Below, in pieces: positions 23,177 to 32,995 of a stretch of 45,318 nucleotides of DNA (within the stretch, counting starts at the first letter, position 1; each line of letters opens with the position of its first letter). This DNA comes from PFJX01 sp038215555 (GTDB lineage Bacteria > Pseudomonadota > Gammaproteobacteria > Burkholderiales > Thiobacillaceae): positions 1 to 45,318 of the forward strand of contig JBBQQT010000007.1 in NCBI GenBank assembly GCA_038215555.1. Reading direction: 5' to 3'. Under the pieces are notes generated by a model. It ran no database searches. It saw only the letters and a program-made list of their open reading frames with translations, and had not been told where the DNA came from. A program made the translations under genes and the position numbers.

Positions 23177-25774
23177 ATGCCCGCCCGCATCGCCTATCTG
23201 CCACGCAAACTGATCTCTACTGTCGGTGCCGGCTTCGCCCTGGCATTGGCGTTGATCATCGCGCTGATCTTTCTCGGCCTGCATCAACTGGCGGCGACCA
23301 ATGCGCACCTTGAATCCATTGTGAAGGAAAACAGCGTCAAGAGCCGGCTTGCCAACCAGATGCGCGACATCCTGCGCGACCGCGCGATCTCCATGCTGAC
23401 CATCGTGGTATCCGGCGATGCGTTCGAAAAGGACCAGGAGATGCTGCGTTTCTATGACTTTGGTTCGGCCTATCAACAAGTCCGTCTCGAACTTGAACAA
23501 CTGGCCATCCGGCCGCGCGAAAAAGAAGTGCTCGAGCGGATCGACCGCCTCACCCGTGCCAACCAGCCGGTGATGGTGCGGACAGTCGACCTGGCGGTCG
23601 AAGGCTTTACCTTTCTCGCTTTCGACGAGTTGCAGCGCGAAGGCATTCCATTGCAGCGCGAACTGGTCAAGGAGCTGGATGCACTGACCCAGATTCAACG
23701 CGAGATGACTCAAATGGCGGCCGACGCGGCGCGCGCCGATTACATCCGCACCCGCTTCCTGATGATCACGCTGGGGGCCTTGGCGGTGTTGGCGGCGGGG
23801 CTGGTGGCGGTGACGGTGATCCGCCGCACGTCGAGGCTAGCGGCCAGCACCGAGCGCGAACGCACCAAATACCAGACCTTGTTCGAGACCAATACCGACG
23901 GCATCGTCATTCTTGATCGGAATGGGTTTTCCGACTGCAATCCGGCGACGCTGGAAATGTTTCACATGGATCGGGTGGAAGATTTTCTGCACCGCCGGCC
24001 AGAAGATCTCGGCATCGAAAACCAGCCTTGCGGAACGCCACCTTACCTTCTGGCTGACCGCCATATTCGTCAGGCAGTGGAGCAAGGGCACGCCTTCTTT
24101 CAGTGGACAGCGCGTCGCCCGGATGGCAGTACGTTCCCCGCAGAGATCGCGCTGCATGCAATGACATTCGATGGCGAACCGGTGATCCAGGCCATCATGC
24201 GCGACATCTCGATCCAGCAGGAGGCGGAGTCGGCACTCAAAGCGGCGCGCGACGCGGCCTTGCGGGCAAATGAAATGAAGTCGCAATTCGTCGCCAATGT
24301 CAGCCATGAAATTCGCACGCCGATGAATGGAATTCTGGGCATGACGCAACTGCTGCTGGGCAGCGATCTGAATCCACGCCAACGCGACTACGCCACGACC
24401 ATCGCCCACTCGGCAGAGGCCTTGATGGGCGTGATCAACGACCTGCTCGACTTTTCCAAGATCGAAGCCGGCCACCTGAACATCGAAAGCATCGACTTCA
24501 ACCTGAACAGCCTGCTGAAAGATGTGATCGACCTGTATGTGCCGCGCGCCGATGCGAAGCACCTCGCGTTGCGCCTGGAGCGGGACGAAAACCTGCCGGA
24601 ATGGGTGCGCGGCGACCCGTTGCGGGTACGTCAGATTCTGCTCAATCTGCTCGACAACGCGCTCAAGTTCACCGAACAGGGCGAGATTCGACTCAGCGTC
24701 ACGCGTACCGAAAACGTACCGAATGAACTCCAGTTCACCGTCATCGACAGCGGCATCGGCATGGACAACGAAACCCAGAGTCGTATTTTCCAGGCCTTTG
24801 CCCAGGCCGACGGGTCGGTCAGCCGCAAATACGGCGGCACCGGACTCGGCCTCACCATCTGCCGCCAACTGGCTGAGTTGATGGGTGGCGATCTGAGCCT
24901 GGAAAGCGCGACCGGCCAGGGCAGCCGCTTCCGCTTCCGTCTGCCGCTGCCCTATATCGCGTCCGATCTTCTGCCAAACCCGGTCGATGGCAACGCGAAG
25001 CCCAAGTCGGTCAGCTTCCCCGGTATCAAGGTGCTGGTGGCGGAGGACAACCCGATCAACCAGAAGCTGCTCGGTTACATGCTGGAAAACCTGGGCGTTT
25101 CGGTGCAGGTCGCCGATGACGGCAAATCGGCCTACCAGAAACTCGAACAGGGCGAAGTCGATCTGGTGCTGATGGATTGCCAGATGCCGGAATGGGACGG
25201 CCTCACCGCGACACGAGCGGTGCGCGAGCGCGAGGCAAAACAAGGTCGCGCGCGTCTGCCAATCATCGCGCTGACCGCCAATGCGATGGCCGGCTATGAC
25301 GAGGTCTGCCGAGACGCCGGCATGGACGACTATCTGATCAAACCGCTGCGGGAAGACGATCTGGTGAGCACGCTTGTGCGCTGGCTGCCAAATCGCGCCA
25401 GCCTGGCGCAACAGGCTGCCCCTGCGCGAGTGGAGACTGTCCCGGAAAACGGTTTCGACCGCGAAAAACTGCGCCGCATCTGCCGCAACGATGAACGCCA
25501 GATCGATGAAATGCTGCGCCTGTTCATCAGCAGCACGGAAAGTCTGCTGGCCGATCTGGCGCAGGCGGTGGAAAAGCGGGATGCCATTCAGACCGCGCGC
25601 CAGGCGCATCAGATCAAGGGCGCGACGGCCTATATGGGCGCCGAAGCGATGACCGCGCTGGCGAGCGACACCGAAAACCTGGCCAAAGCGGCCGACTGGC
25701 CGGCCTGCATCACCGCCCAGGAAGACCTCGAAGCCGCATTCATCACCCTGCGGCTTGCCATGGAAGCGAGCTGA
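23177..25774 (+). CDS. Hybrid sensor histidine kinase (PAS-HisKA-HATPase-REC-Hpt)
   Basis: 865 residues, inner membrane. TM1 at about 13-35, a periplasmic helical sensor region to about 193, TM2 at about 194-215, PAS at about 231-345, then HisKA with phospho-His H377 (NVSHEIRTPMNG). The HATPase domain shows NLLDNALKFTEQGEI, DSGIGM and GGTGLGLTIC. A receiver domain at about 614-735 has the phospho-Asp D667 (LVLMDCQMPEWDG), and a C-terminal Hpt domain has H811 (HQIKGATAYMG). The full phosphorelay is therefore inside one protein, and its output partner is a separate regulator not adjacent here. The periplasmic part resembles four-helix-bundle sensors; ligand unknown. It stands alone between the HERVH gene and serS. 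Confidence 0.93.
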   Translation: MPARIAYLPRKLISTVGAGFALALALIIALIFLGLHQLAATNAHLESIVKENSVKSRLANQMRDILRDRAISMLTIVVSGDAFEKDQEMLRFYDFGSAYQQVRLELEQLAIRPREKEVLERIDRLTRANQPVMVRTVDLAVEGFTFLAFDELQREGIPLQRELVKELDALTQIQREMTQMAADAARADYIRTRFLMITLGALAVLAAGLVAVTVIRRTSRLAASTERERTKYQTLFETNTDGIVILDRNGFSDCNPATLEMFHMDRVEDFLHRRPEDLGIENQPCGTPPYLLADRHIRQAVEQGHAFFQWTARRPDGSTFPAEIALHAMTFDGEPVIQAIMRDISIQQEAESALKAARDAALRANEMKSQFVANVSHEIRTPMNGILGMTQLLLGSDLNPRQRDYATTIAHSAEALMGVINDLLDFSKIEAGHLNIESIDFNLNSLLKDVIDLYVPRADAKHLALRLERDENLPEWVRGDPLRVRQILLNLLDNALKFTEQGEIRLSVTRTENVPNELQFTVIDSGIGMDNETQSRIFQAFAQADGSVSRKYGGTGLGLTICRQLAELMGGDLSLESATGQGSRFRFRLPLPYIASDLLPNPVDGNAKPKSVSFPGIKVLVAEDNPINQKLLGYMLENLGVSVQVADDGKSAYQKLEQGEVDLVLMDCQMPEWDGLTATRAVREREAKQGRARLPIIALTANAMAGYDEVCRDAGMDDYLIKPLREDDLVSTLVRWLPNRASLAQQAAPARVETVPENGFDREKLRRICRNDERQIDEMLRLFISSTESLLADLAQAVEKRDAIQTARQAHQIKGATAYMGAEAMTALASDTENLAKAADWPACITAQEDLEAAFITLRLAMEAS

Positions 25775-25879
25775 TCGGGGCGGTTACAATCGCCGGGTTT
25801 GTGCAATCCAGGCCACTCCACTGTTTGGCTTTTTCTCTTTTCATCCCTTCTCCCTTCATTTCTCTCCCGACTGAATCCC

Positions 25880-27163
25880 ATGCTCGACATCCAACTCCTT
25901 CGCAAAGACCTCGCCAATGTGGCGCAACGCCTTGCCAGCCGGGGCTTTACGCTTGAAACCGCGCGCATCGAGACGCTGGAAGCCGAACGCAAGGAAATTC
26001 AGACTCGCACGCAAGACCTGCAAGCCCGGCGCAATCAGTTGTCCAAACAGATCGGCATGGCCAAGGGGAAAGGCGAGGACGCCAGCGCGTTGATGAGCGA
26101 AGTCAGCGGCCTGAGCGAAGAATTGAAACTGGGCGAAGATCGCCTGGGCGGCATTCAGGACGATCTGGCCGCGTTCATGATGAACATTCCCAACCTGCCG
26201 CACGCATCGGTGCCGGTCGGCAGGGATGAAAAAGACAATCTGGAAGTGCGCCGTATCGGCACGCCGCGCGAATTCGCCTACACCCCACTGGATCACGTCG
26301 ATGTCGGCGAAAACCTGGAACTGCTCGACTTTCCCACCGCGGTCAAGATCGCCAGCAGCCGCTTCGCGCTGATGCGCGGTTCGCTGGCGCGCATGCACCG
26401 CGCGCTGATCCAGTTCATGCTCGACACACACACCTTGGAACATGGCTACGAAGAAGTCTATGTGCCGTATCTGGTCAATGCCGACTCAATGCGCGGCACC
26501 GGCCAGTTGCCCAAGTTCGAAGAAGACCTGTTCAAGCTCAGCAACGGTATGTACCTGATCCCCACCGCCGAAGTACCGGTCACCAACATCGTGCGCGACG
26601 AGATCATTCCGGTGGAGAACATGCCGATCAAACTGGTCGCCCACACGCCCTGCTTCCGATCCGAAGCCGGTTCATACGGGAGAGACACGCGCGGCATGAT
26701 TCGCCAACACCAGTTCGACAAGGTGGAAATGGTGCAATTCGTTCGCCCGGAAAACTCCTACGACGCACTGGAAGAACTCACCGGCCACGCCGAAGTGATT
26801 CTGCAGAAGCTCGACCTGCCGTATCGCGTCATGGCGTTGTGCAGTGGCGACATCGGCTTCTCTTCGGCAAAAACCTATGACCTGGAGGTCTGGCTGCCGG
26901 CGCAGAACACTTATCGCGAAATCTCTTCCTGCTCCAACTTCGAAGCGTTCCAGGCGCGCCGCATGCAGGCGCGTTTCCGCGATGTCAAAGACGGCAAGGC
27001 GCTGAAGCCGGAACTGATCCACACGCTGAACGGCTCCGGCCTGGCGGTCGGGCGCACGCTGGTCGCCATTCTGGAGAACTATCAGAACCCGGACGGCAGC
27101 GTGACCATACCGGAGGTGTTGCGCTCCTATATGGGCGGCATGACACAACTGGTTAAAGAATAA
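25880..27163 (+). CDS. serS: Seryl-tRNA synthetase
   Basis: 427 residues from the ATG at 25880 (MLDIQLLRKDLANVAQRLAS), close to E. coli SerRS (430); a longer frame back to 25799 adds an untypical hydrophobic stretch. The N-terminal two-helix coiled-coil arm that grips the long variable arm of tRNA-Ser covers about 30-105. Class II motifs are visible: motif 2 in PCFRSEAGSYGRDTRGMIRQ, and motif 3 in NGSGLAVGRTLVAILENYQ, with SSCSNFEAFQARRM between them. It charges tRNA-Ser, one copy of which lies at 2953-3040. Confidence 0.97.
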   Translation: MLDIQLLRKDLANVAQRLASRGFTLETARIETLEAERKEIQTRTQDLQARRNQLSKQIGMAKGKGEDASALMSEVSGLSEELKLGEDRLGGIQDDLAAFMMNIPNLPHASVPVGRDEKDNLEVRRIGTPREFAYTPLDHVDVGENLELLDFPTAVKIASSRFALMRGSLARMHRALIQFMLDTHTLEHGYEEVYVPYLVNADSMRGTGQLPKFEEDLFKLSNGMYLIPTAEVPVTNIVRDEIIPVENMPIKLVAHTPCFRSEAGSYGRDTRGMIRQHQFDKVEMVQFVRPENSYDALEELTGHAEVILQKLDLPYRVMALCSGDIGFSSAKTYDLEVWLPAQNTYREISSCSNFEAFQARRMQARFRDVKDGKALKPELIHTLNGSGLAVGRTLVAILENYQNPDGSVTIPEVLRSYMGGMTQLVKE

Positions 27164-27210
27164 TCGACATTGTGCCGAATATGCGGCACACCTTCCTTCA
27201 TGCAACAACC

Positions 27211-29391
27211 ATGCTTCCCTTTCGACCGCTCTGCCTGAGTCTTGCCCTGTTCGCGGGCAGTTCGCCTGCCTGGGCGACTGAATCCAGCGAGATCTCGCTT
27301 CTGCTCGGTCTGTCGCTGGAAGACCTGATCAACACGCCGGTAGTCACCGCATCGCGCCAAGCCGAAACCCGCAGCCAGACGCCCGCGCACATCATGGTGA
27401 TCACCCGCGAGCAGATTCGCGAACGCCGCTATCGCAATCTGTCCGATCTGATGGAAGACCTGCCCGGCGTTGATTCCATGCGCGGCACCAAATCGTCGGC
27501 TTACAACAATTTCGCCGTTCAGGGTTATGCCGGCAGCAACAAGCTGCTGGTCATGCTCGACGGCGTGCGCGTCGGCCACCCGGTGGGCGGTACCTTTCCA
27601 ATCGCCGAGAATTTCTCGCTTTACCTGGCCAAGCAAGTCGAAATTCTTTATGGCCCAGCCGCCGCGCTGTATGGCGCCGATGCCGTCGCCGGCGTCATCA
27701 ACATCATCACCGACAAAGCTGCCGACGCGCCCGGCGCATCAATCACGCTAAGCGGTGGCAACTTCGGCAGCCGCGATGCTTCGTTCATTGCCAGCATCAA
27801 GAACGTGAGCAAATTGGCGTTGAGCATGGGCGGTCATTGGCAAGAATCCAACCGCGCACCGCTGAACGAGTTTTACCCGGCGGATTTTCCCAAGGTCAAT
27901 GCGGGCAGCATTCTTGCCGCCAACCGCGAAGACTATGTCGGCGATATCGACAGCCACAGTCTGTTCGCCCGAGTGGAAGTCGGCGACAACTTGAGCTTTG
28001 GCTATTACCGAAACTATTTCCGCAGTCTGACCAGCACTGGCGACACCTCCGCCACCGCGTTGTACCGAGAAGACGCTTTCTGGGACACCACGACCGATAC
28101 GGTTTACGGCAAATACCGCTTTCAACTGACACCCCGTTTATCGGGTGAACTGGTGCTGGATTACTCGCAGCAGGAAATCGACCCCAAATCCAAGTACGTG
28201 AATGTTTTCAGCGGCTTCATCCCGGGTTATTCCTATGTCCGTGGCGAACGCCTGAATATCGAGCAGAACCTGAACTGGAAGATCGATGATCGTCACCGCA
28301 TGTTGGCCGGCCTCGGTTATCAGGATTATTTCGCGATCGAGGCAAGCAGCCTGCCCAGCCCTTACAACACCGACCTCGACTCGGCAGCACAAAATCTGTT
28401 CTACCCAAATACCAACAACTCGCTGCCGATCAACATCAACGATGCCGATTTCGACAACTATTCCTTCTATACCCAGTTGCAATCCGAATGGAGCCCGCAG
28501 TTCTCCACCATGGCCGGGATACGCCATGACCGGCAATCCGAATATGGCAACAGCACCAACGCGCGGCTGGGCGTGGTGTGGCATCCCACAGAAAAGCACT
28601 ATTTCAAGCTGCTGTATGGCGAAGCCTTCCGCGCACCCTCACCGGAAGAAAGCCTGGGCTCGTTCGGCTCCTTCAGTTGGGATACGGCGACCAACACTTA
28701 CAAGAGCAACAAAGGCTTTCGCCTGCCCAACTTCGACCTGGTGCCTGAAGAAGCTAAAACGCTCAGCCTGACCTGGGATTGGCGCTTGCGTCCGGAACTG
28801 AATCTGGTCGCCAACGCCTACCACAGCAAGATCGAGAATCTGGTCATCACCGGCCCCAACATGCCGAATGACACCACCAGCATGCCAGGTGCCAGGCTGA
28901 TTGGACCTCGAATGAAAATCAACGCCGGCGAGGAAGTACACACGGGTCTGGATTTGATGGTGCAACATCGTTTTCAACTCGGCCAAGGCTGGGCGGGTGA
29001 TCTTTGGGGCAGCGCAAGTTGGGTCAAAGGGACCATTACCAGCGCCAATGGCACTGACTTCGATATCCCGTTTGTGGCCGAACACAAGCTCAAGCTGGGT
29101 ACCACGTTTCGCTACCTTGATCGCGTCAGCATCACCCCGCGTCTGCTCTGGATTGGTGATACCAGCAACGATGTCCGTCTAACCGCGCCAAATCGAATGA
29201 TGACCAAGGGCTACGCCATCACCGACCTGCACATCGGCTGGCACAAGCTCCTCAACGGCAAAGCCAGCGCCTGGCTCGACATCAACAACGTATTCGACAA
29301 ACGCTATTACGCCGCAGCCGGCGCCGGCAGCTTTGTCGACATGCCGCAGCAACCGCGTACTTGGACGATCTCGCTGGAGTATCCGTTCTGA
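27211..29391 (+). CDS. TonB-dependent outer-membrane receptor
   Basis: 726 residues from the ATG at 27211, which gives a compact signal peptide (MLPFRPLCLSLALFAGSSPAWA). ATG 27181 and GTG 27172 are also in frame; none has a clear ribosome site. The plug domain follows (TPAHIMVITREQIRERRY, LSDLMEDLPGVDSM, LVMLDGVRVGHP, VEILYGPAAALYGADAVAGVINI), then the 22-strand barrel, ending in the expected aromatic-terminal strand TWTISLEYPF. No N-terminal signalling extension (STN) is present. The substrate cannot be read; the context (YfiR, hybrid kinase, diguanylate cyclase right behind it) suggests a sensing role. The gap to serS is only 47 bp, and the yfiR-like gene follows 29 bp later. Confidence 0.93.
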   Translation: MLPFRPLCLSLALFAGSSPAWATESSEISLLLGLSLEDLINTPVVTASRQAETRSQTPAHIMVITREQIRERRYRNLSDLMEDLPGVDSMRGTKSSAYNNFAVQGYAGSNKLLVMLDGVRVGHPVGGTFPIAENFSLYLAKQVEILYGPAAALYGADAVAGVINIITDKAADAPGASITLSGGNFGSRDASFIASIKNVSKLALSMGGHWQESNRAPLNEFYPADFPKVNAGSILAANREDYVGDIDSHSLFARVEVGDNLSFGYYRNYFRSLTSTGDTSATALYREDAFWDTTTDTVYGKYRFQLTPRLSGELVLDYSQQEIDPKSKYVNVFSGFIPGYSYVRGERLNIEQNLNWKIDDRHRMLAGLGYQDYFAIEASSLPSPYNTDLDSAAQNLFYPNTNNSLPININDADFDNYSFYTQLQSEWSPQFSTMAGIRHDRQSEYGNSTNARLGVVWHPTEKHYFKLLYGEAFRAPSPEESLGSFGSFSWDTATNTYKSNKGFRLPNFDLVPEEAKTLSLTWDWRLRPELNLVANAYHSKIENLVITGPNMPNDTTSMPGARLIGPRMKINAGEEVHTGLDLMVQHRFQLGQGWAGDLWGSASWVKGTITSANGTDFDIPFVAEHKLKLGTTFRYLDRVSITPRLLWIGDTSNDVRLTAPNRMMTKGYAITDLHIGWHKLLNGKASAWLDINNVFDKRYYAAAGAGSFVDMPQQPRTWTISLEYPF

Positions 29392-29420
29392 TCACTCTCG
29401 CAACCGCGCGCCACGCAAGC

Positions 29421-29969
29421 ATGCGGCTATTGCGCGCATTGTTGTGGGCGCCACTCGTCCTCGCTTCAACGTTGGCCCAGGCGCAAACCCCGGCCGTTTC
29501 GGAGCAGGCGCTGAAGGCAGTGCTGTTCTACAAACTGCCGTTGTTCGTCTATGCCAATGCCAGCGCCAGTGCCAGTGCCAGTGACAAGCGAAAACCGATC
29601 AATATCTGCACTCTCGGCGATTCGCCGCTCGGCAATGCGGTGGAGAAACTGCCCAGGACGCTGGCCGATGGTCGTCGCGTCGATTTGCGGACACTGTCCG
29701 GCAACGCTGACAGCAGCGAGTGCGAGTTTCTGTTCATCGGCCGCTCCGAAGCCGATAACCTCGAGGCGCTGTTGCGTCGTATCCAGGGCCGACGCCTGGT
29801 CACGGTCTCCGATATCGAAGGCTTTGCCCAGTCAGGCGGCATGGTCGAACTCAGCCTGCGCAGCGATGGTTCCGGCGTAATCATCCTGATCAATCGCAGG
29901 GCGGCGCAAAAACAAGGCATCGATTTCAACGCCCAGTTGCTGCGTCTGGCCAGGATCGTCGAACCATGA
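29421..29969 (+). CDS. YfiR-family periplasmic regulator (DUF4154)
   Basis: 182 residues from the ATG at 29421, signal peptide MRLLRALLWAPLVLASTLAQA. The family pattern is clear: AVLFYKLPLFVYAN near 35, INICTLGDSPLGNAVEKL, CEFLFIGRSEADNLEALLR, RLVTVSDIEGFAQSGGMVEL and IILINRRAAQKQGIDFNAQLLRLARIV at the end. In Pseudomonas, YfiR is a periplasmic protein that holds the diguanylate cyclase YfiN (TpbB) inactive. Here the partner is probably the CHASE8-type periplasmic part of the next protein, whose gene overlaps by 4 nt. An in-frame repeat of five 6-bp units (29553-29582) encodes an Ala-Ser stretch between strand and helix. Confidence 0.9.
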   Translation: MRLLRALLWAPLVLASTLAQAQTPAVSEQALKAVLFYKLPLFVYANASASASASDKRKPINICTLGDSPLGNAVEKLPRTLADGRRVDLRTLSGNADSSECEFLFIGRSEADNLEALLRRIQGRRLVTVSDIEGFAQSGGMVELSLRSDGSGVIILINRRAAQKQGIDFNAQLLRLARIVEP

Positions 29970-32900
29970 AGCCGCTGCAGTCAGTGCGTCGTCAGCTCGA
30001 CACCCTGAGCGGAAAACTGGTGCTGCTCAGCACCGTGTCGCTGTTCTTCGCTACTGTGCTGGTGTTTCTGCTGGTTTCCTATCAGCAACAGCGCTTGCTG
30101 CGCTTCGAGTGGGCTGAATCGATGGCCGCCCAGGCGCAATTGATCGCGACCAATAGCGAAGCCGCCATCGCTTTCAGAGATTCCGACGAGGCGAATCGCC
30201 TGCTCGCCGCCGTGAAGAACAATCCGGTCATCCAGCATGCCCGCATGCGCTTGCTGGATGGCCGCATCTTCGCCCGCTTCGACCGCGTCGATGCCGAACC
30301 GCTGACAACCAGCGCAGTCAGCGTCAACCAACCCAGCGGCCATTATTTCAATGCAGACACGCTGACCGTCTGGGCGCCGGTAAAGGAAGGCGACACCGTT
30401 CATGCGACGATCGAACTCGTCGCCTCGCTCGCCCCGTTGCAACAGGCATTTGCCCGCACCGCAATGGAAACCGCGATGGCCGCCTTGCTCGCGCTCAGCC
30501 TTTCGCTCTGGCTGTCTCGCGGCGTCGTGCGGCGTTTGTCGGCGCCAGTGGAAGAACTCAACGGCCTGATGCAACGCATGGCGGCGGACATGACGCTGGC
30601 TGAACGCGCCGTAGTGCATGGCAACGATGAAATCGCCGGTCTGGCGCGCGGTTTCAATCAATTCATCGAAGCCGTCCAGACGCGGGATCGAGAACTGGCG
30701 GATTACCGCGACAACCTTGAGATGCTGGTGCAGCAACGTACCCAGGCGTTGAATCAGGCGATCCAGCAGGCACAGCAGGCGAATCGCGCCAAGTCCAACT
30801 TCCTGGCGCGCATGAGCCATGAAATTCGCACCCCGATGAACGCCATCGTCGGCCTCGGCCGGTTGTTGATGAAAACCCGGCTGGATGCGCAGCAGCGCGA
30901 CTATCAGGACAAAGTGCTGGCATCATCCGACGCCCTGCTCGGGGTGATCAACGATGTGCTCGACTACTCGCGCATCGAAGCCGGCAAGCTGTCGCTGGAA
31001 TCGATTCCGTTCGACATCAATCAGGTCATCCACAAGGTTTCCGGCGTCGTCGCTTTCAAGGCGCAGGAAAAAGGCCTCGAACTGCTGTTCCAGATCGAAC
31101 CGGAAGTCACCCGCTGGTGCGTCGGAGACCCGATGCGCTTGGCGCAGATCCTGGTCAATCTGATCAACAACGCAATCAAGTTCACCGAAACCGGCGAGGT
31201 GGTGGTGAAGATCAGCGCCCGGGAAATCGATGGACTGACCAGCCTCCACTTCAATATCCGGGATACCGGCATCGGCATCCCGCCGGAACGCCAGCGCGAC
31301 CTGTTCACCCCGTTCACCCAGGTTGACGACAGCATCACCCGCCGCTTCGGCGGTACCGGCCTGGGCTTGTCGATCTGCAAGCAACTGGTGGAAATGATGA
31401 GCGGTACGATCCAGGTCAGCAGCGTTCCGGGACAAGGTAGTGAATTCAGTTTCAACGTCATGCTCGGCGTCAACCCGCATCCGGCGGTGGCGGATCGCCT
31501 CTCGCATCATCTGGCTGGCCGCCATGTCCTGGTCGTGGACGACAACGCCAGCGCGCGCACAGTGATCGGTCAGATGCTGGGATATTTCGGCATGCGGGTG
31601 GACACCTGCGCCAGCGGCGAGGCAAGCCTGCAGTTCCTGCGCAACGCCGCCGCAAAAGCGGATCCCTATCATCTGGTTCTGCTCGACTGGCTGATGCCGG
31701 GCATCGATGGCATTGAAACCAGCCGTCGTATTCATGCTGCCGGCGACCTCGGCGAAATCCCGGCCATCCTGATGATCACCGCCAGTGGCTATGACACGAT
31801 CAACCCGAAGATGGCGGCAGCGGGTCTGGCGCATCTGCTGGTCAAGCCGATCAGCGAATCCAGCCTGCACGATGCGCTGTTGGAAGTGCTGCTTGGCGAC
31901 AGCATGGCCGCCGCGCATCGGCGCTATCGCGAGCAGCAACAGACCCGGAAATTCGATTTCACCCCGATTCGCGGCGCGCCGATCCTGCTGGTCGATGATG
32001 TCGTGCTCAACCGTGAAGTCGCCCGCGAGATCCTGCGCTCAGCCGAAGTGCGGGTCGATGTCGCCAGCGATGGCCGTGAAGCGGTGGAAAAAGTTCGTCA
32101 GGGCAACTATGCGCTGGTGCTGATGGACATCCAGATGCCGGTGCTGGATGGTCTTGCCGCCAGCCGAGAGATTCGCACCGACGCCCGTTTCCGCGATCTG
32201 CCGATCATCGCCATGACCGCGCATGCGATGAGCGGCGATCGCGAAGAAAGCCTGGCAGCCGGCATGAACGACCATCTGACCAAACCAATCGAGCCGGCCG
32301 CTCTGTATGACGCCCTGTTGCAATGGATACCGCCGGGCGATTACCAGCCGGAAGCCGTTGCCAACTCCCCCAGCCAGGATGACGAGAACAATTTGCCGCC
32401 GCTGGCCGGGATTGATACCGTCCGCGGACTCACCAACCATATGCGACGGTCGGCCTTTTATCGCCGCATCCTGGCGCAGTTCAATCAGGAATTTGGCGCA
32501 ACGGCAGATGACATCAACGCCGCCGTTGCCGCCGAAGACTATGAACTGGCGCGGCGTCTGGCGCATTCCGTCAAGGCTGCGGCGGCCACCATTGGCGCGG
32601 AAGATCTCTCGCAGCGCGCGCGCATCCTGGAACATCGCCTGGCAGCCGGCAAAACGCCGAACGCGGAAATGATTCCCTTCCGTGCGGCGTTGACTCAGAT
32701 CGTCAAGACACTCGCCCCGCTGGCCCAGGCTGCGCAGGCAAATCTGGCCGACGCCCCCACCGGGTCACTCCAGATTGATCGCGCGCTGGTGGTAATCAGC
32801 CAAATAGAAACCCTATTAAAGGAAGATAATGCTGCCGCTGAATCGGTGCTGAATGACCTTGAAGCCTGCTTGTCCGGGCCGGACTGGATGGGTGAGATGC

Positions 32901-32995
32901 ATCATTTGCGCGAGCTGATCGAAGACATTGAATACGACGCTGGCCTGGCCGTACTTGAACGTATGCGTGCCCGCTTGAAAGGAGAGTCAGCTTGA
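29966..32995 (+). CDS. Hybrid sensor histidine kinase with CHASE8-like sensor (HAMP-HisKA-HATPase-REC-REC-Hpt)
   Basis: 1009 residues. TM1 about 18-38, a periplasmic part about 45-165 resembling the CHASE8 domain found with YfiR partners (ATNSEAAIAFRDSDEANRLLAAV), TM2 about 168-186, HAMP to about 240, then a coiled coil. HisKA has phospho-His H285 (RMSHEIRTPMNAIVGL); HATPase shows NLINNAIKFTETGEV and GGTGLGLSICKQL. Two receivers follow, with D574 (LLDWLMPGIDG) and D721 (LMDIQMPVLDG), and then an Hpt domain with H867 (AHSVKAAAATIG). Overlaps of 4 nt on both sides couple it to yfiR-like and to the diguanylate cyclase. It likely receives a periplasmic signal through YfiR and relays phosphate to the next protein's receiver. 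Confidence 0.94.
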   Translation: MKPLQSVRRQLDTLSGKLVLLSTVSLFFATVLVFLLVSYQQQRLLRFEWAESMAAQAQLIATNSEAAIAFRDSDEANRLLAAVKNNPVIQHARMRLLDGRIFARFDRVDAEPLTTSAVSVNQPSGHYFNADTLTVWAPVKEGDTVHATIELVASLAPLQQAFARTAMETAMAALLALSLSLWLSRGVVRRLSAPVEELNGLMQRMAADMTLAERAVVHGNDEIAGLARGFNQFIEAVQTRDRELADYRDNLEMLVQQRTQALNQAIQQAQQANRAKSNFLARMSHEIRTPMNAIVGLGRLLMKTRLDAQQRDYQDKVLASSDALLGVINDVLDYSRIEAGKLSLESIPFDINQVIHKVSGVVAFKAQEKGLELLFQIEPEVTRWCVGDPMRLAQILVNLINNAIKFTETGEVVVKISAREIDGLTSLHFNIRDTGIGIPPERQRDLFTPFTQVDDSITRRFGGTGLGLSICKQLVEMMSGTIQVSSVPGQGSEFSFNVMLGVNPHPAVADRLSHHLAGRHVLVVDDNASARTVIGQMLGYFGMRVDTCASGEASLQFLRNAAAKADPYHLVLLDWLMPGIDGIETSRRIHAAGDLGEIPAILMITASGYDTINPKMAAAGLAHLLVKPISESSLHDALLEVLLGDSMAAAHRRYREQQQTRKFDFTPIRGAPILLVDDVVLNREVAREILRSAEVRVDVASDGREAVEKVRQGNYALVLMDIQMPVLDGLAASREIRTDARFRDLPIIAMTAHAMSGDREESLAAGMNDHLTKPIEPAALYDALLQWIPPGDYQPEAVANSPSQDDENNLPPLAGIDTVRGLTNHMRRSAFYRRILAQFNQEFGATADDINAAVAAEDYELARRLAHSVKAAAATIGAEDLSQRARILEHRLAAGKTPNAEMIPFRAALTQIVKTLAPLAQAAQANLADAPTGSLQIDRALVVISQIETLLKEDNAAAESVLNDLEACLSGPDWMGEMHHLRELIEDIEYDAGLAVLERMRARLKGESA

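Noticed and set aside
23837..25609. 590-codon minus-strand frame opposite the hybrid kinase
   Set aside because: Shadow of the kinase, whose motifs are all intact.
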